54,625 nt of DNA from Acinetobacter sp. N54.MGS-139 (GCA_000980495.1 LARN01000010.1:1-54625), one strand, 5' to 3'. Positions 26,102 to 34,679 are shown, numbered from the stretch's first letter. Made by a program: numbers and translations. The notes: a model not told the origin generated them from the sequence alone.

Positions 26102-26849
26102 ATTTGATGTTTTAACGCGGCTGGATGTTCGCAGCAAAATGCTCATCGCCGCCTTAGCAGCAGTGATGACGATTGCGCTTTCTTCCCTGAATTCACAGCT
26201 GCTGCTTTTCACGACGTCGCTGCTTTACTTGTTTGCGCTCGGCCGCAACAAACTGATTTTTGTAAGCTATGCCGTTGCTCTCCTGATGATGGCCTTGTCC
26301 GTCGGATTTGCCTCTGTGTTGGCGCTCTTCATTCCTTCCATGGGCAAAAGCCTGGAACTCGGTTCTTTGTGCATTCCGTTCCTGAGAGCCCTGACAGTGA
26401 TGAACACAATTCTGCCGATGGCTTTTACAGGCAGACTGCAGAACATTCTGAACGGTCTTCAGCAGCTCAAGCTCCCGTTCATTATTTATCTTCCAGCCGC
26501 TGTGATTATTCGTTTTATTCCGACGTTTGCCGGAGATGTGAAACAAATCTGGGAATCTCTGAAGATCAGGGGCTTCAAGATCAATCCTTGGCAGTGCACG
26601 ATTCATCCGATTCGCACCACCCGCCTGCTTTTTACGCCGCTCCTTTTCAGAGCACTTAAAACCAGCGACGAATTAGGAATTGCAGCGGAGCTTAAGGGAC
26701 TTCACGCCGGCAGCAAATCGGGCTCTGTGCACAGAAGAGGATTTAGCAAACATGACATTACGGCCATTACTCTGGTTCTTTTGATCTGCACGGCAGCGGT
26801 TTTACTACAAATTTACTTTCCTACCGACATTAAGGCGGCAATGAGATGA
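26079..26849 (+). CDS. ECF transporter T component
   Basis: A 256-aa membrane protein of the EcfT/CbiQ family. Four to six helices are followed by the coupling region with the two short arginine motifs: SLKIRG near residue 165 and AAELKG (the usual A-R-G motif, here altered) near 205. It joins the S component to the ATPases. It ends by overlapping the ATPase gene (ATGA at 26846-26849). Length and order (S-T-A) are typical of a dedicated ECF transporter. Confidence 0.8.
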   Translation: MQASSASKFDVLTRLDVRSKMLIAALAAVMTIALSSLNSQLLLFTTSLLYLFALGRNKLIFVSYAVALLMMALSVGFASVLALFIPSMGKSLELGSLCIPFLRALTVMNTILPMAFTGRLQNILNGLQQLKLPFIIYLPAAVIIRFIPTFAGDVKQIWESLKIRGFKINPWQCTIHPIRTTRLLFTPLLFRALKTSDELGIAAELKGLHAGSKSGSVHRRGFSKHDITAITLVLLICTAAVLLQIYFPTDIKAAMR

Positions 26850-28264
26850 TCGAACTGAATCACGTCACTTACCGTTATCCTTTTTCCGATAGAAACGCCC
26901 TTGAAGACATTTCATTGACGGTTCGTCCCGGCGAAGCAGTGCTTTGCACCGGCGTATCCGGCTGCGGTAAATCCACCTTAATTCGCCTGATTAACGGTCT
27001 TTGCCCTCATTATTTCGGAGGCGAACTTAAAGGAACTGTTCGCGTCGCGGGACAAGACAATCAAACGATGAAACTGCACGAGATCAGCAGCCGCGTCGGA
27101 ACACTCTTTCAGAACCCGGAGAGCCAGTTCTTTGCGCTTGGAGTGGAAGAGGAAATGGCATTTAAGCCTGAGTCCAGAGGCATGCATCCCGATAAGATCC
27201 GTGATCTCATTGCGAAGACTTCTCAGCGCTTCGGCTTGAATTCCGTATTAAAGAACACGATTCATGAACTTTCTCAGGGGCAAAAACAGAAGGTCGGCTT
27301 GGCTTCCCTGATGATGGAACCGCTTCAGGTTCTGATTCTGGATGAACCGACCGGAAATCTGGACCCTGAATCTACGATGGATTTGGCCCAAGAGATTCTT
27401 CGCTTAAAAGAGAAGGGCGTTGCTGTCCTCATTGTCGATCATCGCCTGTATTGGTTAAAAGGCGTAGCTGACCGCGTCTGTGTGATGGAAAAGGGCCGAA
27501 TCGTTCAGGAAGGAACTTTTGATGACCTGAGCGACGAAGTCAGAGCGCGCTACGGCCTGAGAAAAGTCGATGTCGAAGATAAAAGACACGAGCTTCCGCC
27601 GTTGTCTGACGGCAAAGAAACTGTCATGAAGATCTCCGACCTTTCCTTTGCTTATCCGCGAAAAGATAAGATTTTCAACGGGACTGATCTGGAACTGCGT
27701 AAAGGAATTACGGGTCTGTTCGGTCCGAACGGGACCGGCAAAACGACTTTGGCCCGAATCCTCACAGGATTAAATAAACCTACCCAAGGAACTTTAGAAA
27801 TAAGAGGCAAGAAGGTTAAACCTCAGGAGTGCCTCAGACATGTCGCGGTCGTTCTGCAGAATGCCGACCACCAGCTGTACATGCGAACGGTTTTTGATGA
27901 ACTTCTGACCAGTCTGGAAGCCGCAGGCTGCCGCGGCGGCAAGCAAGCCGCCGAAGAGCTGATGCAGCTTTTTGATCTGACAGAACTCAGAGACCGTCAT
28001 CCTCATTCGCTTTCCGGCGGCCAGCAGCAAAGGCTTGTGATTGCCTGCGCGTTTGCCAAAAAGCCGGATGTCATTATTTTGGATGAACCGACAAGCGGCT
28101 TAGACGGTGCAAATCTTCATCGAATTGCCGGAGCCTTGCGTCAGCTTTCTGACGAAGGCAAAGCTGTGCTTGTCATCACTCATGATTTGGAGCTTGTGGA
28201 CATGGTGTGCGACAGCGCAATCAGGCTACCGCTTCAGAAAACAAATCTTTCATCAACTATTTAA
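26846..28264 (+). CDS. ECF transporter double ATPase (fused A and A')
   Basis: A 472-aa protein with two complete ABC ATPase domains. The first has Walker A GVSGCGKST, signature LSQGQKQK and Walker B LILDEPTGN. The second (from about residue 255) has [17 protein letters not shown] and IILDEPTSG. It powers the S/T membrane module. The fusion of both ATPases into one chain is seen in several group I ECF systems. It sits between the T component and HutX in a single transcript. Confidence 0.92.
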   Translation: MIELNHVTYRYPFSDRNALEDISLTVRPGEAVLCTGVSGCGKSTLIRLINGLCPHYFGGELKGTVRVAGQDNQTMKLHEISSRVGTLFQNPESQFFALGVEEEMAFKPESRGMHPDKIRDLIAKTSQRFGLNSVLKNTIHELSQGQKQKVGLASLMMEPLQVLILDEPTGNLDPESTMDLAQEILRLKEKGVAVLIVDHRLYWLKGVADRVCVMEKGRIVQEGTFDDLSDEVRARYGLRKVDVEDKRHELPPLSDGKETVMKISDLSFAYPRKDKIFNGTDLELRKGITGLFGPNGTGKTTLARILTGLNKPTQGTLEIRGKKVKPQECLRHVAVVLQNADHQLYMRTVFDELLTSLEAAGCRGGKQAAEELMQLFDLTELRDRHPHSLSGGQQQRLVIACAFAKKPDVIILDEPTSGLDGANLHRIAGALRQLSDEGKAVLVITHDLELVDMVCDSAIRLPLQKTNLSSTI

Positions 28265-28284
28265 TAAGTTAATCGGAAAAACCT

Positions 28285-28794
28285 ATGACAACAATCGTTG
28301 AACAGCAGAACACAATTGATGAACTTTTAAACAGCGGCCGTCCCGTAACACTGGAGACGATTGCTCAGGCGCTCTCCGTGACAGCTCAGGAAGCAGCTCA
28401 CCTTTTGCCCGAAGGTTCCGCTACCTTTGCTCCGGGTTCCGATTTCGAAAGCGTTTGGGCCGCCATTGCCGAATGGGAAAAAATTACTTTCATCGTGACC
28501 GCACACGGCAACGTCATCGAAGTTGAAACCAAGCTCGTGACGGGCAAGGCAGCCATGGGCTACTACAATCTGATGGGAGGCAAGAGCCCGCTTCAAGGCC
28601 ACTTTAAATACGGCGACATTTCCGAGATCGGCTTTGTGACCATGCCGTTCATGGGCCGTGAAAGCCATTTCGCCGCATTCTTTACAACTTCCGGCGACGT
28701 CGCCTATTCGATGTATGTCGGCCGCGAAAAGCACAAGTTAATTGAAAGCGCCAAAGAAAAATTCCTTGCCCTCCAGCAGAAATACAAAGCCTAA
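28285..28794 (+). CDS. hutX: HutX/ChuX-type cytosolic haem carrier
   Basis: A 169-aa soluble protein matching HutX/ChuX, which binds incoming haem in the cytoplasm and hands it to the degrading enzyme. The match is over the central segment with HGNVIEVETK and the GYYNLMGGKSPLQGHFKYG stretch, a strong family signature, and the closing FFTTSGDVAYSMYVGRE. Located 20 bases after the ATPase gene and 13 bases before the flavodoxin. A weak CGGAAAA precedes the ATG. Confidence 0.88.
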   Translation: MTTIVEQQNTIDELLNSGRPVTLETIAQALSVTAQEAAHLLPEGSATFAPGSDFESVWAAIAEWEKITFIVTAHGNVIEVETKLVTGKAAMGYYNLMGGKSPLQGHFKYGDISEIGFVTMPFMGRESHFAAFFTTSGDVAYSMYVGREKHKLIESAKEKFLALQQKYKA

Positions 28795-28807
28795 AAAGAG
28801 GAAAAGA

Positions 28808-29314
28808 ATGAAAGTTTTAGTCGCATACGCTACCGTTACCGGAAACACAGAGATCATCGCTCGCGCCATCGCTTCAGCGATTCCCGGCGCTGATCTCAAA
28901 AAACTGCCGGCGGACGTCAATCCTCAGGATTACGACTTTATCTTCGCCGGTTTCTGGTGCGATAAAGGGACACCGGATGAAGTTTGGCAGGCATTCCAGA
29001 AAGAGGCCAAGGCTAAACCTATTGCTTACTTCGGAACGATGGGCGGAGATCCCAACAGCGAACGCGGACAGGCTTGGGTTAATAAAGTCGCGGGCCTTTT
29101 CCCGTGCGAGAACTTCAAGGGTCTTCGCGTTTGGCAGGGCAAGATCGATCCGAAAATCCTAGCCGCCATGGCCAAGATGCCCGGCGCTAAACCGGTGACA
29201 CCTGAACGCCAGGCAAGACTTGATGAGGCCGCTAAACATCCGACGGCTGAAGATCAGGCTCAGGCCGGAGCCTGGGGCTTGGAGCTTCTTGAAAACTTCC
29301 GTAGTGGCAAATAA
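28808..29314 (+). CDS. Flavodoxin-family electron donor
   Basis: A 168-aa flavodoxin-like protein. The phosphate-binding loop near the N-terminus is ATVTGNTE (residues 7-14), followed by the usual FAGFWCDKGTPDE and FGTMGGDPNSE loops for FMN. The ATG at 28808 is chosen because the beta strand MKVLVAYA starts there and GAGGAAAA precedes it; an upstream frame start lies inside hutX. In fusobacterial haem degradation a flavodoxin reduces the radical SAM enzyme HmuW, and an equivalent partnership with the HutW here is likely (by analogy). Confidence 0.85.
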   Translation: MKVLVAYATVTGNTEIIARAIASAIPGADLKKLPADVNPQDYDFIFAGFWCDKGTPDEVWQAFQKEAKAKPIAYFGTMGGDPNSERGQAWVNKVAGLFPCENFKGLRVWQGKIDPKILAAMAKMPGAKPVTPERQARLDEAAKHPTAEDQAQAGAWGLELLENFRSGK

Positions 29315-29316
29315 AC

Positions 29317-29958
29317 ATGGACTTTAAAGAGATTTATAACCTGATCGGATTCGCCGGTGTTGCATTGGTGATTATCGGAGTTTTTGCCCTTTATATTACT
29401 GTTTGGAATTTTCTCTATTTGAGAGGCGTACTTTCTCGATTCAAGAAGCACTTCCACGGAATGGACAAGGCAACGCCTGAGCGTATCCGCCGTTATTTCG
29501 GAGAGAGCACCAATCCTTTGGAATGCATTGTGCGCGACATCGTCATGACGCACGGTGCTCACTCAGACGACATCCGCGCCGAAGTGGCCTACCTGTTCCA
29601 CAAGCACTTCAAGCCTGTGAACAATGCGCTGACTTGGCTCAAGTTAATTTCCGCTGTTTCTCCGCTTCTCGGCTTGCTGGGTACGGTTGTCGGTATGGTG
29701 GCGGTTTTCCGCACTATCTCTGAGAACCTTTCTCCCGATCCGACGATGCTTGCCGGCGGCATTTGGACAGCTCTGATCACAACAGTTATGGGTCTGGTGG
29801 TCGCAATTCCGGCTTTGATGGCTTATTACTACCTGATGCTCAAGGTAAAAGAGCTCCGAATCGAAGCCGTTGAATATAGCTATCGAGCTTTAAATATCCG
29901 CCGTGAACCCTGCCGCTGCGCTCAAAGGTTAGAAGACGACGAGCAAAAAGCCGCCTGA
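29317..29958 (+). CDS. exbB: ExbB/TolQ-type proton-channel protein
   Basis: A 213-aa inner-membrane protein with an N-terminal helix and two further helices at about 105-180 (LKLISAVSPLLGLLGTVVGM and TALITTVMGLVVAIPALMAY), the MotA/TolQ/ExbB pattern. It forms the pentameric proton channel that energises TonB. Starts two bases after the flavodoxin stop and is followed by exbD and tonB, giving a dedicated energy module for the receptor in the same operon. Confidence 0.9.
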   Translation: MDFKEIYNLIGFAGVALVIIGVFALYITVWNFLYLRGVLSRFKKHFHGMDKATPERIRRYFGESTNPLECIVRDIVMTHGAHSDDIRAEVAYLFHKHFKPVNNALTWLKLISAVSPLLGLLGTVVGMVAVFRTISENLSPDPTMLAGGIWTALITTVMGLVVAIPALMAYYYLMLKVKELRIEAVEYSYRALNIRREPCRCAQRLEDDEQKAA

Positions 29959-29974
29959 GATTTAAGAGACAGAT

Positions 29975-30367
29975 ATGTTTGACGAACTCGAAGAAGAGCC
30001 TCGGGTGGATTTGACGCCGCTCATTGACGTGATTTTCATGCTGGTCATCTTTTTTGTGATGACCATGACATTCAGCAAACCTGTGCTGGATGTCGTGCTG
30101 CCTGCGGCCCAGAATTCCGAGGTCAAGAAGAAAACGACAGAGCTTGTGATCAGCGTGAAGTCCGACGGAAAGTATTTCTTTAACGATCAGGAAATCCCTA
30201 AAGAAGAAGTTTCCCGTTTCTTGTCCGAGCATCCGGACGGAACGCTCAACCTGATGGTTGATGAGAAGGCCCCGTTCGAAGCTTTTGTTTATTTGGCCGA
30301 CTTAGCAAAAGTTAATAGAGAAGGCCGTTTTGTAATCAGTACTAAAGCAGCTGCGCCGCAGAATTGA
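29975..30367 (+). CDS. exbD: ExbD biopolymer transport protein
   Basis: A 130-aa protein with a short cytoplasmic N-terminus and a single membrane helix (DLTPLIDVIFMLVIFFVMTM) carrying the essential proton-relay aspartate, then a periplasmic domain. Standard ExbD length and layout. It is preceded by AAGAGAC and followed by tonB, whose ATG begins one base after its TGA. Confidence 0.92.
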   Translation: MFDELEEEPRVDLTPLIDVIFMLVIFFVMTMTFSKPVLDVVLPAAQNSEVKKKTTELVISVKSDGKYFFNDQEIPKEEVSRFLSEHPDGTLNLMVDEKAPFEAFVYLADLAKVNREGRFVISTKAAAPQN

Positions 30368-30368
30368 G

Positions 30369-31187
30369 ATGTTAAGCCCTTCACGCAAAGACAATGAATT
30401 ACTTAATGCCAAGCGGCTTTCAAAAGCTGCTTTGGCCGCCTTTGCCTGTGCGTTTGCCTGGGCAGGCTGTACTTTAAAGACAGATGCTCCGCTGCCTGCT
30501 CAGCAGCCGCGGACTATAGAACTGAGTTTTGCTCAGATTCAGGAAATCCAACCGGAAGAAACGCCGGAAGTCCTTCCGGAACCTCTGCCACAGCCGGTCA
30601 TCGAAGAACCTAAAAAACTTCTTACAGATGAGTCGGAATTTAAAGTTGAACCTGAAAAGGTTGTAGAAGAAAAGCTTCCTGAATCTGAAGCAGAACCGGT
30701 GCCTCCGCCTCCGGTACCTGTTGAGCAGCCTAAACCGAAGAAGGTTGAGCCTGAGAAGCCAAAACCTAAAGCTGCAGAGAAGCCCAGACCGGTGAAGAAG
30801 GTTAAAGAGCCCAAGGTAGAAAAGAAAGATCCGGCCCCTCAAAAAGCCTCTGAATCGACGGAAGGAAAGGCTGCATCAGTGGGACATGCTGCGGCTGAGC
30901 AGGCAGTTAAAAAGAAAAGCATCACGGCCATGCTGGTCAGTTTGGTTGAAAAGCATAAACGCTATCCGAAAGCCGCGAGAAGAGCCGGTATGGAAGGCGT
31001 TGTCTTAGTGGAATTCTCTGTCGATCCAAGCGGCAAAGTAACCGGCGCCTCAGTCATTAAAAAATCCGGAAAGGGTCCTTTGGATTCCGCTTCTCAGGAT
31101 TTGAGCGATCGAATTATCGGGACGGCTTTTAATGTTCCGAATGCAGGAATGAAGATTCAAGTGCCGATTCGGTACAGCCTGGATTAA
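30369..31187 (+). CDS. tonB: TonB energy transducer
   Basis: A 272-aa protein with an N-terminal hydrophobic anchor (about residues 20-38). A long proline/lysine/glutamate-rich spacer (about 50-165, many EP, KP and PK pairs) crosses the periplasm. The C-terminal TonB domain contains YPKAARRAGMEGVVLVEFSV and ends VPIRYSLD. It links the ExbBD motor to the haem receptor encoded upstream. A cysteine in the anchor (AGC) is unusual but not in a clear lipobox. A terminator follows, ending the 9.2-kb operon. Confidence 0.92.
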   Translation: MLSPSRKDNELLNAKRLSKAALAAFACAFAWAGCTLKTDAPLPAQQPRTIELSFAQIQEIQPEETPEVLPEPLPQPVIEEPKKLLTDESEFKVEPEKVVEEKLPESEAEPVPPPPVPVEQPKPKKVEPEKPKPKAAEKPRPVKKVKEPKVEKKDPAPQKASESTEGKAASVGHAAAEQAVKKKSITAMLVSLVEKHKRYPKAARRAGMEGVVLVEFSVDPSGKVTGASVIKKSGKGPLDSASQDLSDRIIGTAFNVPNAGMKIQVPIRYSLD

Positions 31188-31193
31188 GTCATG

Positions 31194-31219
31194 AGGGCGC
31201 TTCGAAAGAGGCGCCTTTT
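31194..31219 (+). terminator. Terminator of the haem operon
   Basis: GGCGC and GCGCC pair around a 10-base loop and run into TTTTC, seven bases after the tonB stop codon. Confidence 0.65.
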
Positions 31220-31293
31220 CTTCAGGTATCCAGGAATACCGATTTAGTCACTTGTTTTTATTTAATTTCTCAGAAAGCTTCTTTGACTCTCAG

Positions 31294-31322
31294 TTGACAA
31301 AGTTTTTTCCATTTCTTAGATT
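31294..31322 (+). promoter_or_regulatory. Strong sigma-70-type promoter for the RNA candidate
   Basis: A perfect -35 TTGACA (31294-31299), a 17-base spacer and a -10 TAGATT (31317-31322). Start of transcription expected near 31328-31330, at GTGGG. Confidence 0.7.
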
Positions 31323-31327
31323 AAGTG

Positions 31328-31488
31328 GGACATCGGCAACGGGTGTGTCGATGAAGCGTTGATCTGAGAGAGTGTGTCAGCAGGCATTGGCTCAGGGAGC
31401 TTCTCCGGAGGGGTTGGGTCGAAAACCTCAAGCTGACTAGCGAAAGCGAAAGAAAACACCAATAGGCCCGGAGACGGGCCTTCTCATT
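31328..31488 (+). ncRNA. Candidate structured small RNA, about 160 nt
   Basis: Preceded by a near-consensus promoter and ended by GGCCCG-GAGA-CGGGCC (31465-31480) with a T-containing tail. The interior shows nested pairings. CATCG and CGATG (about 31329-31351) form a 5' stem. GTCAGC (about 31375-31380) pairs with GCTGAC (about 31431-31436), enclosing GGAG/CTCC and GGT/ACC hairpins, and a GCGAAAGC tetraloop stem follows. No reading frame with a ribosome-binding site lies on the plus strand. It does not have the end-to-end pairing of 6S RNA nor tmRNA, SRP or RNase P hallmarks. Not a cis-leader: no plus-strand gene follows for several hundred bases. Confidence 0.6.
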
Positions 31489-31720
31489 GTTGGAACGTTG
31501 CATCTCTAGAAAAACAAGATGTTCCGAATTCCAATGAATCAAAAATCCAGTTGGGTGAAAAGTGACTAACTTAAGGCACTGAGATCTTTAGAGAGGTGTT
31601 TTGGCCAAGGAACGGTAGAAAACTTCAAGCTCCACGTCTGAAATAAACAGATATGACATGCCTGCCATGACTTGGATTTTTCGCGGATATTCAAGAGGGA
31701 GAATCGGGGAACATAAAAAT

Positions 31721-31811
31721 TGGCGGAAAGGGTGGGATTCGAACCCACGGATGAGGATCGCTCATCGCCAGTTTTCAAGACTGGAGCATTCAACCGCTCT
31801 GCCACCTTTCC
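31721..31811 (-). tRNA. tRNA-Ser (anticodon UGA)
   Basis: Read on the minus strand, a seven-base acceptor stem GGAAAGG (ending at 31811) pairs with CCTTTCC, with discriminator G and an encoded CCA at 31723-31721. The anticodon loop CTTGAAA gives UGA, read as serine UCA. The long variable arm (GCGATGAGCGATCCTCATC region) and the T-arm GGGTTCGAATCCC are typical of class II tRNA-Ser. About 91 nt. The gene for its synthetase, serS, lies in the same window. Confidence 0.95.
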
Positions 31812-31824
31812 GAAGAAGAACTGA

Positions 31825-31852
31825 ATTATACGCAATTTCGTAAAACAGGCAA
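31825..31852 (-). promoter_or_regulatory. Promoter of tRNA-Ser
   Basis: On the minus strand TTGCCT (31852-31847), a 16-base spacer and a perfect TATAAT (31830-31825) lie 13 bases before the tRNA. Confidence 0.7.
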
Positions 31853-32059
31853 ATTATTAAAGATCGGCAGGTATCCTGACGGAATTTTTTGAGGAATTTT
31901 CTCGGTCGTCTGACTAAAGTAGCTCTGAGGAGGTTCGAGAAGGATTAGCTCTGGGTTCTCGAATGAGAGTAGGAGGCTTTACAAGTTGTCCAAGAATTCC
32001 TTTGCCTCTGATTCCAAAATATTGTCGTTAGATGGTCATTCTATGCTGTCGCGTAACAG
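31853..32059. other. Gene-free gap with one stem-loop
   Basis: No gene seen. TTCGAGAA (31934-31941) pairs with TTCTCGAA (31956-31963) around a 14-base loop. The gap may contain the lost 5' part and promoter of the broken permease that follows. Confidence 0.4.
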
Positions 32060-32677
32060 TTCAAAGGCATCACAGTAACGATACCTCTGACGATCATTTC
32101 GTTTGCCCTTTCCATGGTCATTGCTGTTGTTGTGGCATTGTTCCAGTACTCTAAAGTTCCGGTCCTTCGCCACATTTGCCGCTTTTACGTTTGGGTGATC
32201 CGAGGAACACCGCTTCTTGTCCAGTTGTACGTCGTTTTCTTCGGACTTCCGAGTATCGGCATTATGGTGGATGCCTTCCTTGCAGCTGTGATTGTTTTCT
32301 CAATCAACGAAGGTGCCTATAACGCTGAAACGATCCGCGGTGCGTTAGAGTCGGTGCCTCAGGGATAGATGGAAGCTGGACGCTGCGTCGGCCTGAATTA
32401 TTTTCAAATCATGTGGCACGTAGTTTTGCCTCAGGCTTTCAGAACGGCTTTTCCTGCGCTGGGCAACTCGATGATTTCAATGGTCAAAGATACTTCTTTG
32501 GCGGCGAACATCACGGTGGCTGAAATGTTCTTTCAGGCTCAGAGAATTGCCGGACGAACCTACGAAACCATGGCGGTGTACATTGAAGTTGCCATCATTT
32601 ATTTAATTTTCTCGACGATTCTTGAGTACATCCAGCGCCGTGGAGAAAAGAAACTCGGCAAATACGGCTCAAACTAA
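32060..32677 (+). pseudogene. Amino-acid ABC transporter permease, N-terminal loss and in-frame TAG
   Basis: The coding text is recognisable from KGITVTIPLTIISFALSMVI (frame open from about 32060). It runs through the RGTPLLVQLYVVFFGLP segment and the EAA loop to the coupling region EAGRCVGLNYFQIMWHVVLP and the last helix, ending YIQRRGEKKLGKYG. This is a HisMQ-type permease. An in-frame TAG at 32366-32368 interrupts the loop SVPQG(stop)MEAG, where the family has Q or K. A TAA lies just before the recognisable start, so the first roughly 20 residues and start codon are missing. The ATPase and binding-protein genes downstream are intact. Confidence 0.85.
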
Positions 32678-32701
32678 CGATTCATTTTTGCAGTCAAAAT
32701 A

Positions 32702-33529
32702 ATGGAAAAAACCGATCCGCTCCTTCGCATAAGCCATGTGAGAAAGTCTTTCGGCACCTTGGAAGTCCTGAAAGATATCAGCATCGATGTTTATAAAGGC
32801 GATGTTGTTTCAATTCTCGGACCTTCCGGCTCAGGAAAAACCACGTTGCTTCGCTGCATCAATTTCTTAGAGAGGGCAGACGGTGGTTCCATAACGCTGG
32901 ACGATACAACAATAGATCTCAAGGCTGCTACAAGAGAACAAGCCTCAGAGGTTCAAAGAAAAACCGGTTTTGTTTTCCAGAACTACAACCTTTTCAGAAA
33001 CAAAACTGCGCTCGAGAATATTACCCTTGGCTTGACTTCCGGCAGGGGCGTGAGCAAAGAAGACGCCAATAAAAAGGACATGATGCTGCTTCGAAAGATC
33101 GGTTTGGAAGACAGAGCTAATTTTTACCCCAGCGAGCTTTCGGGCGGCCAGCAGCAGCGTGTCGCCATTGCGCGAGCCCTAGCCACAGATCCTGAAATCA
33201 TTTATTTCGATGAGCCGACTTCCGCACTGGATCCGGAATTGACGGATGAAGTCTTAGAGGTAATGCGTCAGCTTGCCCGAGAAGGCATGACCATGGTTGT
33301 CGTGACGCATGAAATGAGCTTTGCGCATAATGTATCTAACCGGGTTATTTTTATGGATCATGGTTTGATCGTTGAAGAAGGCAGTCCCGAACAAATATTC
33401 GAACATCCGCAAAACGAACGTACGCGTGCTTTCCTTCGTTTAGCAAGCGGTTCACAGGAAGCGCAGCGCTCGGCATTGGAAGCTTTCAAGAAACAGCGTG
33501 AAGCGGAAAACGCGATGAATTCTCTTTAA
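32702..33529 (+). CDS. Amino-acid ABC transporter ATPase (GlnQ/TcyN type)
   Basis: A 275-aa polar-amino-acid ABC ATPase. It has Walker [11 protein letters not shown]-loop FVFQNYNLF, signature [15 protein letters not shown], Walker [13 protein letters not shown] and switch His in [10 protein letters not shown]. The C-terminus has an extra about 25-residue tail rich in Q, A and E. It lies 24 bases after the broken permease and 21 before the binding protein. Without a working permease it has no obvious partner in the window. Confidence 0.9.
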   Translation: MEKTDPLLRISHVRKSFGTLEVLKDISIDVYKGDVVSILGPSGSGKTTLLRCINFLERADGGSITLDDTTIDLKAATREQASEVQRKTGFVFQNYNLFRNKTALENITLGLTSGRGVSKEDANKKDMMLLRKIGLEDRANFYPSELSGGQQQRVAIARALATDPEIIYFDEPTSALDPELTDEVLEVMRQLAREGMTMVVVTHEMSFAHNVSNRVIFMDHGLIVEEGSPEQIFEHPQNERTRAFLRLASGSQEAQRSALEAFKKQREAENAMNSL

Positions 33530-33550
33530 TTTTTAGTTATTGAATAAGAT

Positions 33551-34387
33551 ATGACACATAATTTTAATTCTTTGGTTAAGTTCGGCCTTGGCTTGTTTAT
33601 GGCCGGTTCCGCTTCTCTTATGCTTGTCGGCTGCGATAAGGCACCGAGCGGCAATTCTTCGTCTGCCTCTCAAGACCACTTGGCTAGGATTAAATCTGCA
33701 GGCGAACTAAAAGTCGGTCTAGAGGGAGATTGGCAGCCGTTTTCTTTCCACGATGAAAAAGACGAGCTAGTCGGCTATGACGTTGAAGTCGCTCAGAATT
33801 TAGCAAAGAAGTTAGGCGTTAAGGCCAAAATCGTAGAAGGTCCCTGGGACGGTCTGTTTGCCGGCATGGATTCCGGAAGATATGACCTCGTGATTAACGG
33901 GGTGGACATTACTCCGGAAAGAGCTAAAACCTATGATTTTTCTACGCCTTATGCCTATGACCGTACTGTTTTGATTACTCGTTCTGACAATAACGACATC
34001 CATTCTTTTAATGATCTGAAGGGCAAGACAACGGCGAACTCCATCGGTTCGACTTATCAGGAAATCGGTGAGAAGTACGGCGCTAAGGTTAGCGGCGTGG
34101 ATACCTTGGCCGAAACCCTCCAGATGGTAAAGAACAAACAAGTCCAGGCAACGATCAATGCTTCTACTTCTTTCGGCGACTACATGAAGCACCGTCCGGA
34201 CGAACCCTTGAAGATTGCCGCTACGAAGGGCAAAGCAACTGAATATGCAATCCCGCTGAAGAAAGGAGCAGACAACGCTTCCTTGAAGAAGGCAGTCGAC
34301 AATGCTCTTCAGGAGATGAAGAATGACGGAACGTTGTCCAAGCTATCCGTGAAGTATTTCGGCTCAGATCTGACCACGCCTAATTAA
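33551..34387 (+). CDS. Amino-acid ABC transporter substrate-binding lipoprotein
   Basis: A 278-aa binding protein with a lipoprotein signal (LMLVGC, cysteine at 28) followed by a Ser-rich linker. The bilobed SBP_bac_3 domain (LKVGLEGDWQPFSFHD, then GYDVEVAQNLAKKLGVK) is typical of cystine- or polar-amino-acid-binding proteins. It would deliver substrate to the permease encoded upstream, which is broken. Family length is normal and the frame intact. A strong terminator follows. Confidence 0.9.
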   Translation: MTHNFNSLVKFGLGLFMAGSASLMLVGCDKAPSGNSSSASQDHLARIKSAGELKVGLEGDWQPFSFHDEKDELVGYDVEVAQNLAKKLGVKAKIVEGPWDGLFAGMDSGRYDLVINGVDITPERAKTYDFSTPYAYDRTVLITRSDNNDIHSFNDLKGKTTANSIGSTYQEIGEKYGAKVSGVDTLAETLQMVKNKQVQATINASTSFGDYMKHRPDEPLKIAATKGKATEYAIPLKKGADNASLKKAVDNALQEMKNDGTLSKLSVKYFGSDLTTPN

Positions 34388-34421
34388 CCACTTAGGCTGT
34401 TGAATTTCATTTCTATTTTGG

Positions 34422-34449
34422 ACGGGGCTTCTTCAAAAAGAAGCCCCGT
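34422..34449 (+). terminator. Intrinsic terminator
   Basis: A perfect 12-bp stem ACGGGGCTTCTT with AAGAAGCCCCGT, loop CAAA, tail TTTG. Ends the ABC transporter operon. Confidence 0.85.
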
Positions 34450-34532
34450 TTTGAATCAGTTACGGCAGTCTCCTCTCCGGAAAGGCTTACATTAACCACA
34501 TCAAGAAAAAAAGATTTTTCGGAGGAAAAAAA

Positions 34533-34679
34533 ATGAAAAAATGGGTTCTTTTGGTTTTGGCCGCAGTTTTTACGATCGGCGTCTCTGCTTGCTCGACCGT
34601 TAAAGGTGTAGGTCAAGACGTTTCAGCGGTAGGCAACGATATTGATACCGCAGCAACAGCTGTTCAGAAGAAACTGTAA
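34533..34679 (+). CDS. Entericidin-like small lipoprotein (first copy)
   Basis: A 48-aa protein: signal peptide of about 19 residues with a lipobox VSAC (cysteine 20), then STVKGVGQDVSAVGNDIDTA and a short basic end. This is the entericidin EcnA/EcnB pattern of tiny cell-envelope lipoproteins with an amphipathic helix. GGAGG lies ten bases before the ATG. In enterics EcnA is the antidote and EcnB the bacteriolytic toxin; which role this one plays cannot be told from sequence. Confidence 0.85.
   Translation: MKKWVLLVLAAVFTIGVSACSTVKGVGQDVSAVGNDIDTAATAVQKKL

Noticed and set aside
30474..30842. Long minus-strand frames inside tonB
   Set aside because: They mirror the repetitive proline/lysine spacer of TonB (rich in F, R and L or in G, S and T) and have no ribosome-binding site.
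31328..31488. 6S RNA identity for the small RNA
   Set aside because: Its 5' and 3' ends do not pair with each other and there is no large central bubble.
31566..31835. Minus-strand reading frame across the tRNA-Ser
   Set aside because: Its text GKVAERLNAPVLKTGDERSS is the well-known false translation of a tRNA-Ser gene.
10803..32368. Reassignment of TAG as a sense codon
   Set aside because: Intact genes (the CYTH, ACT, UvrA-like, rarA and moaA genes) all end in TAG, so it works as a stop here.
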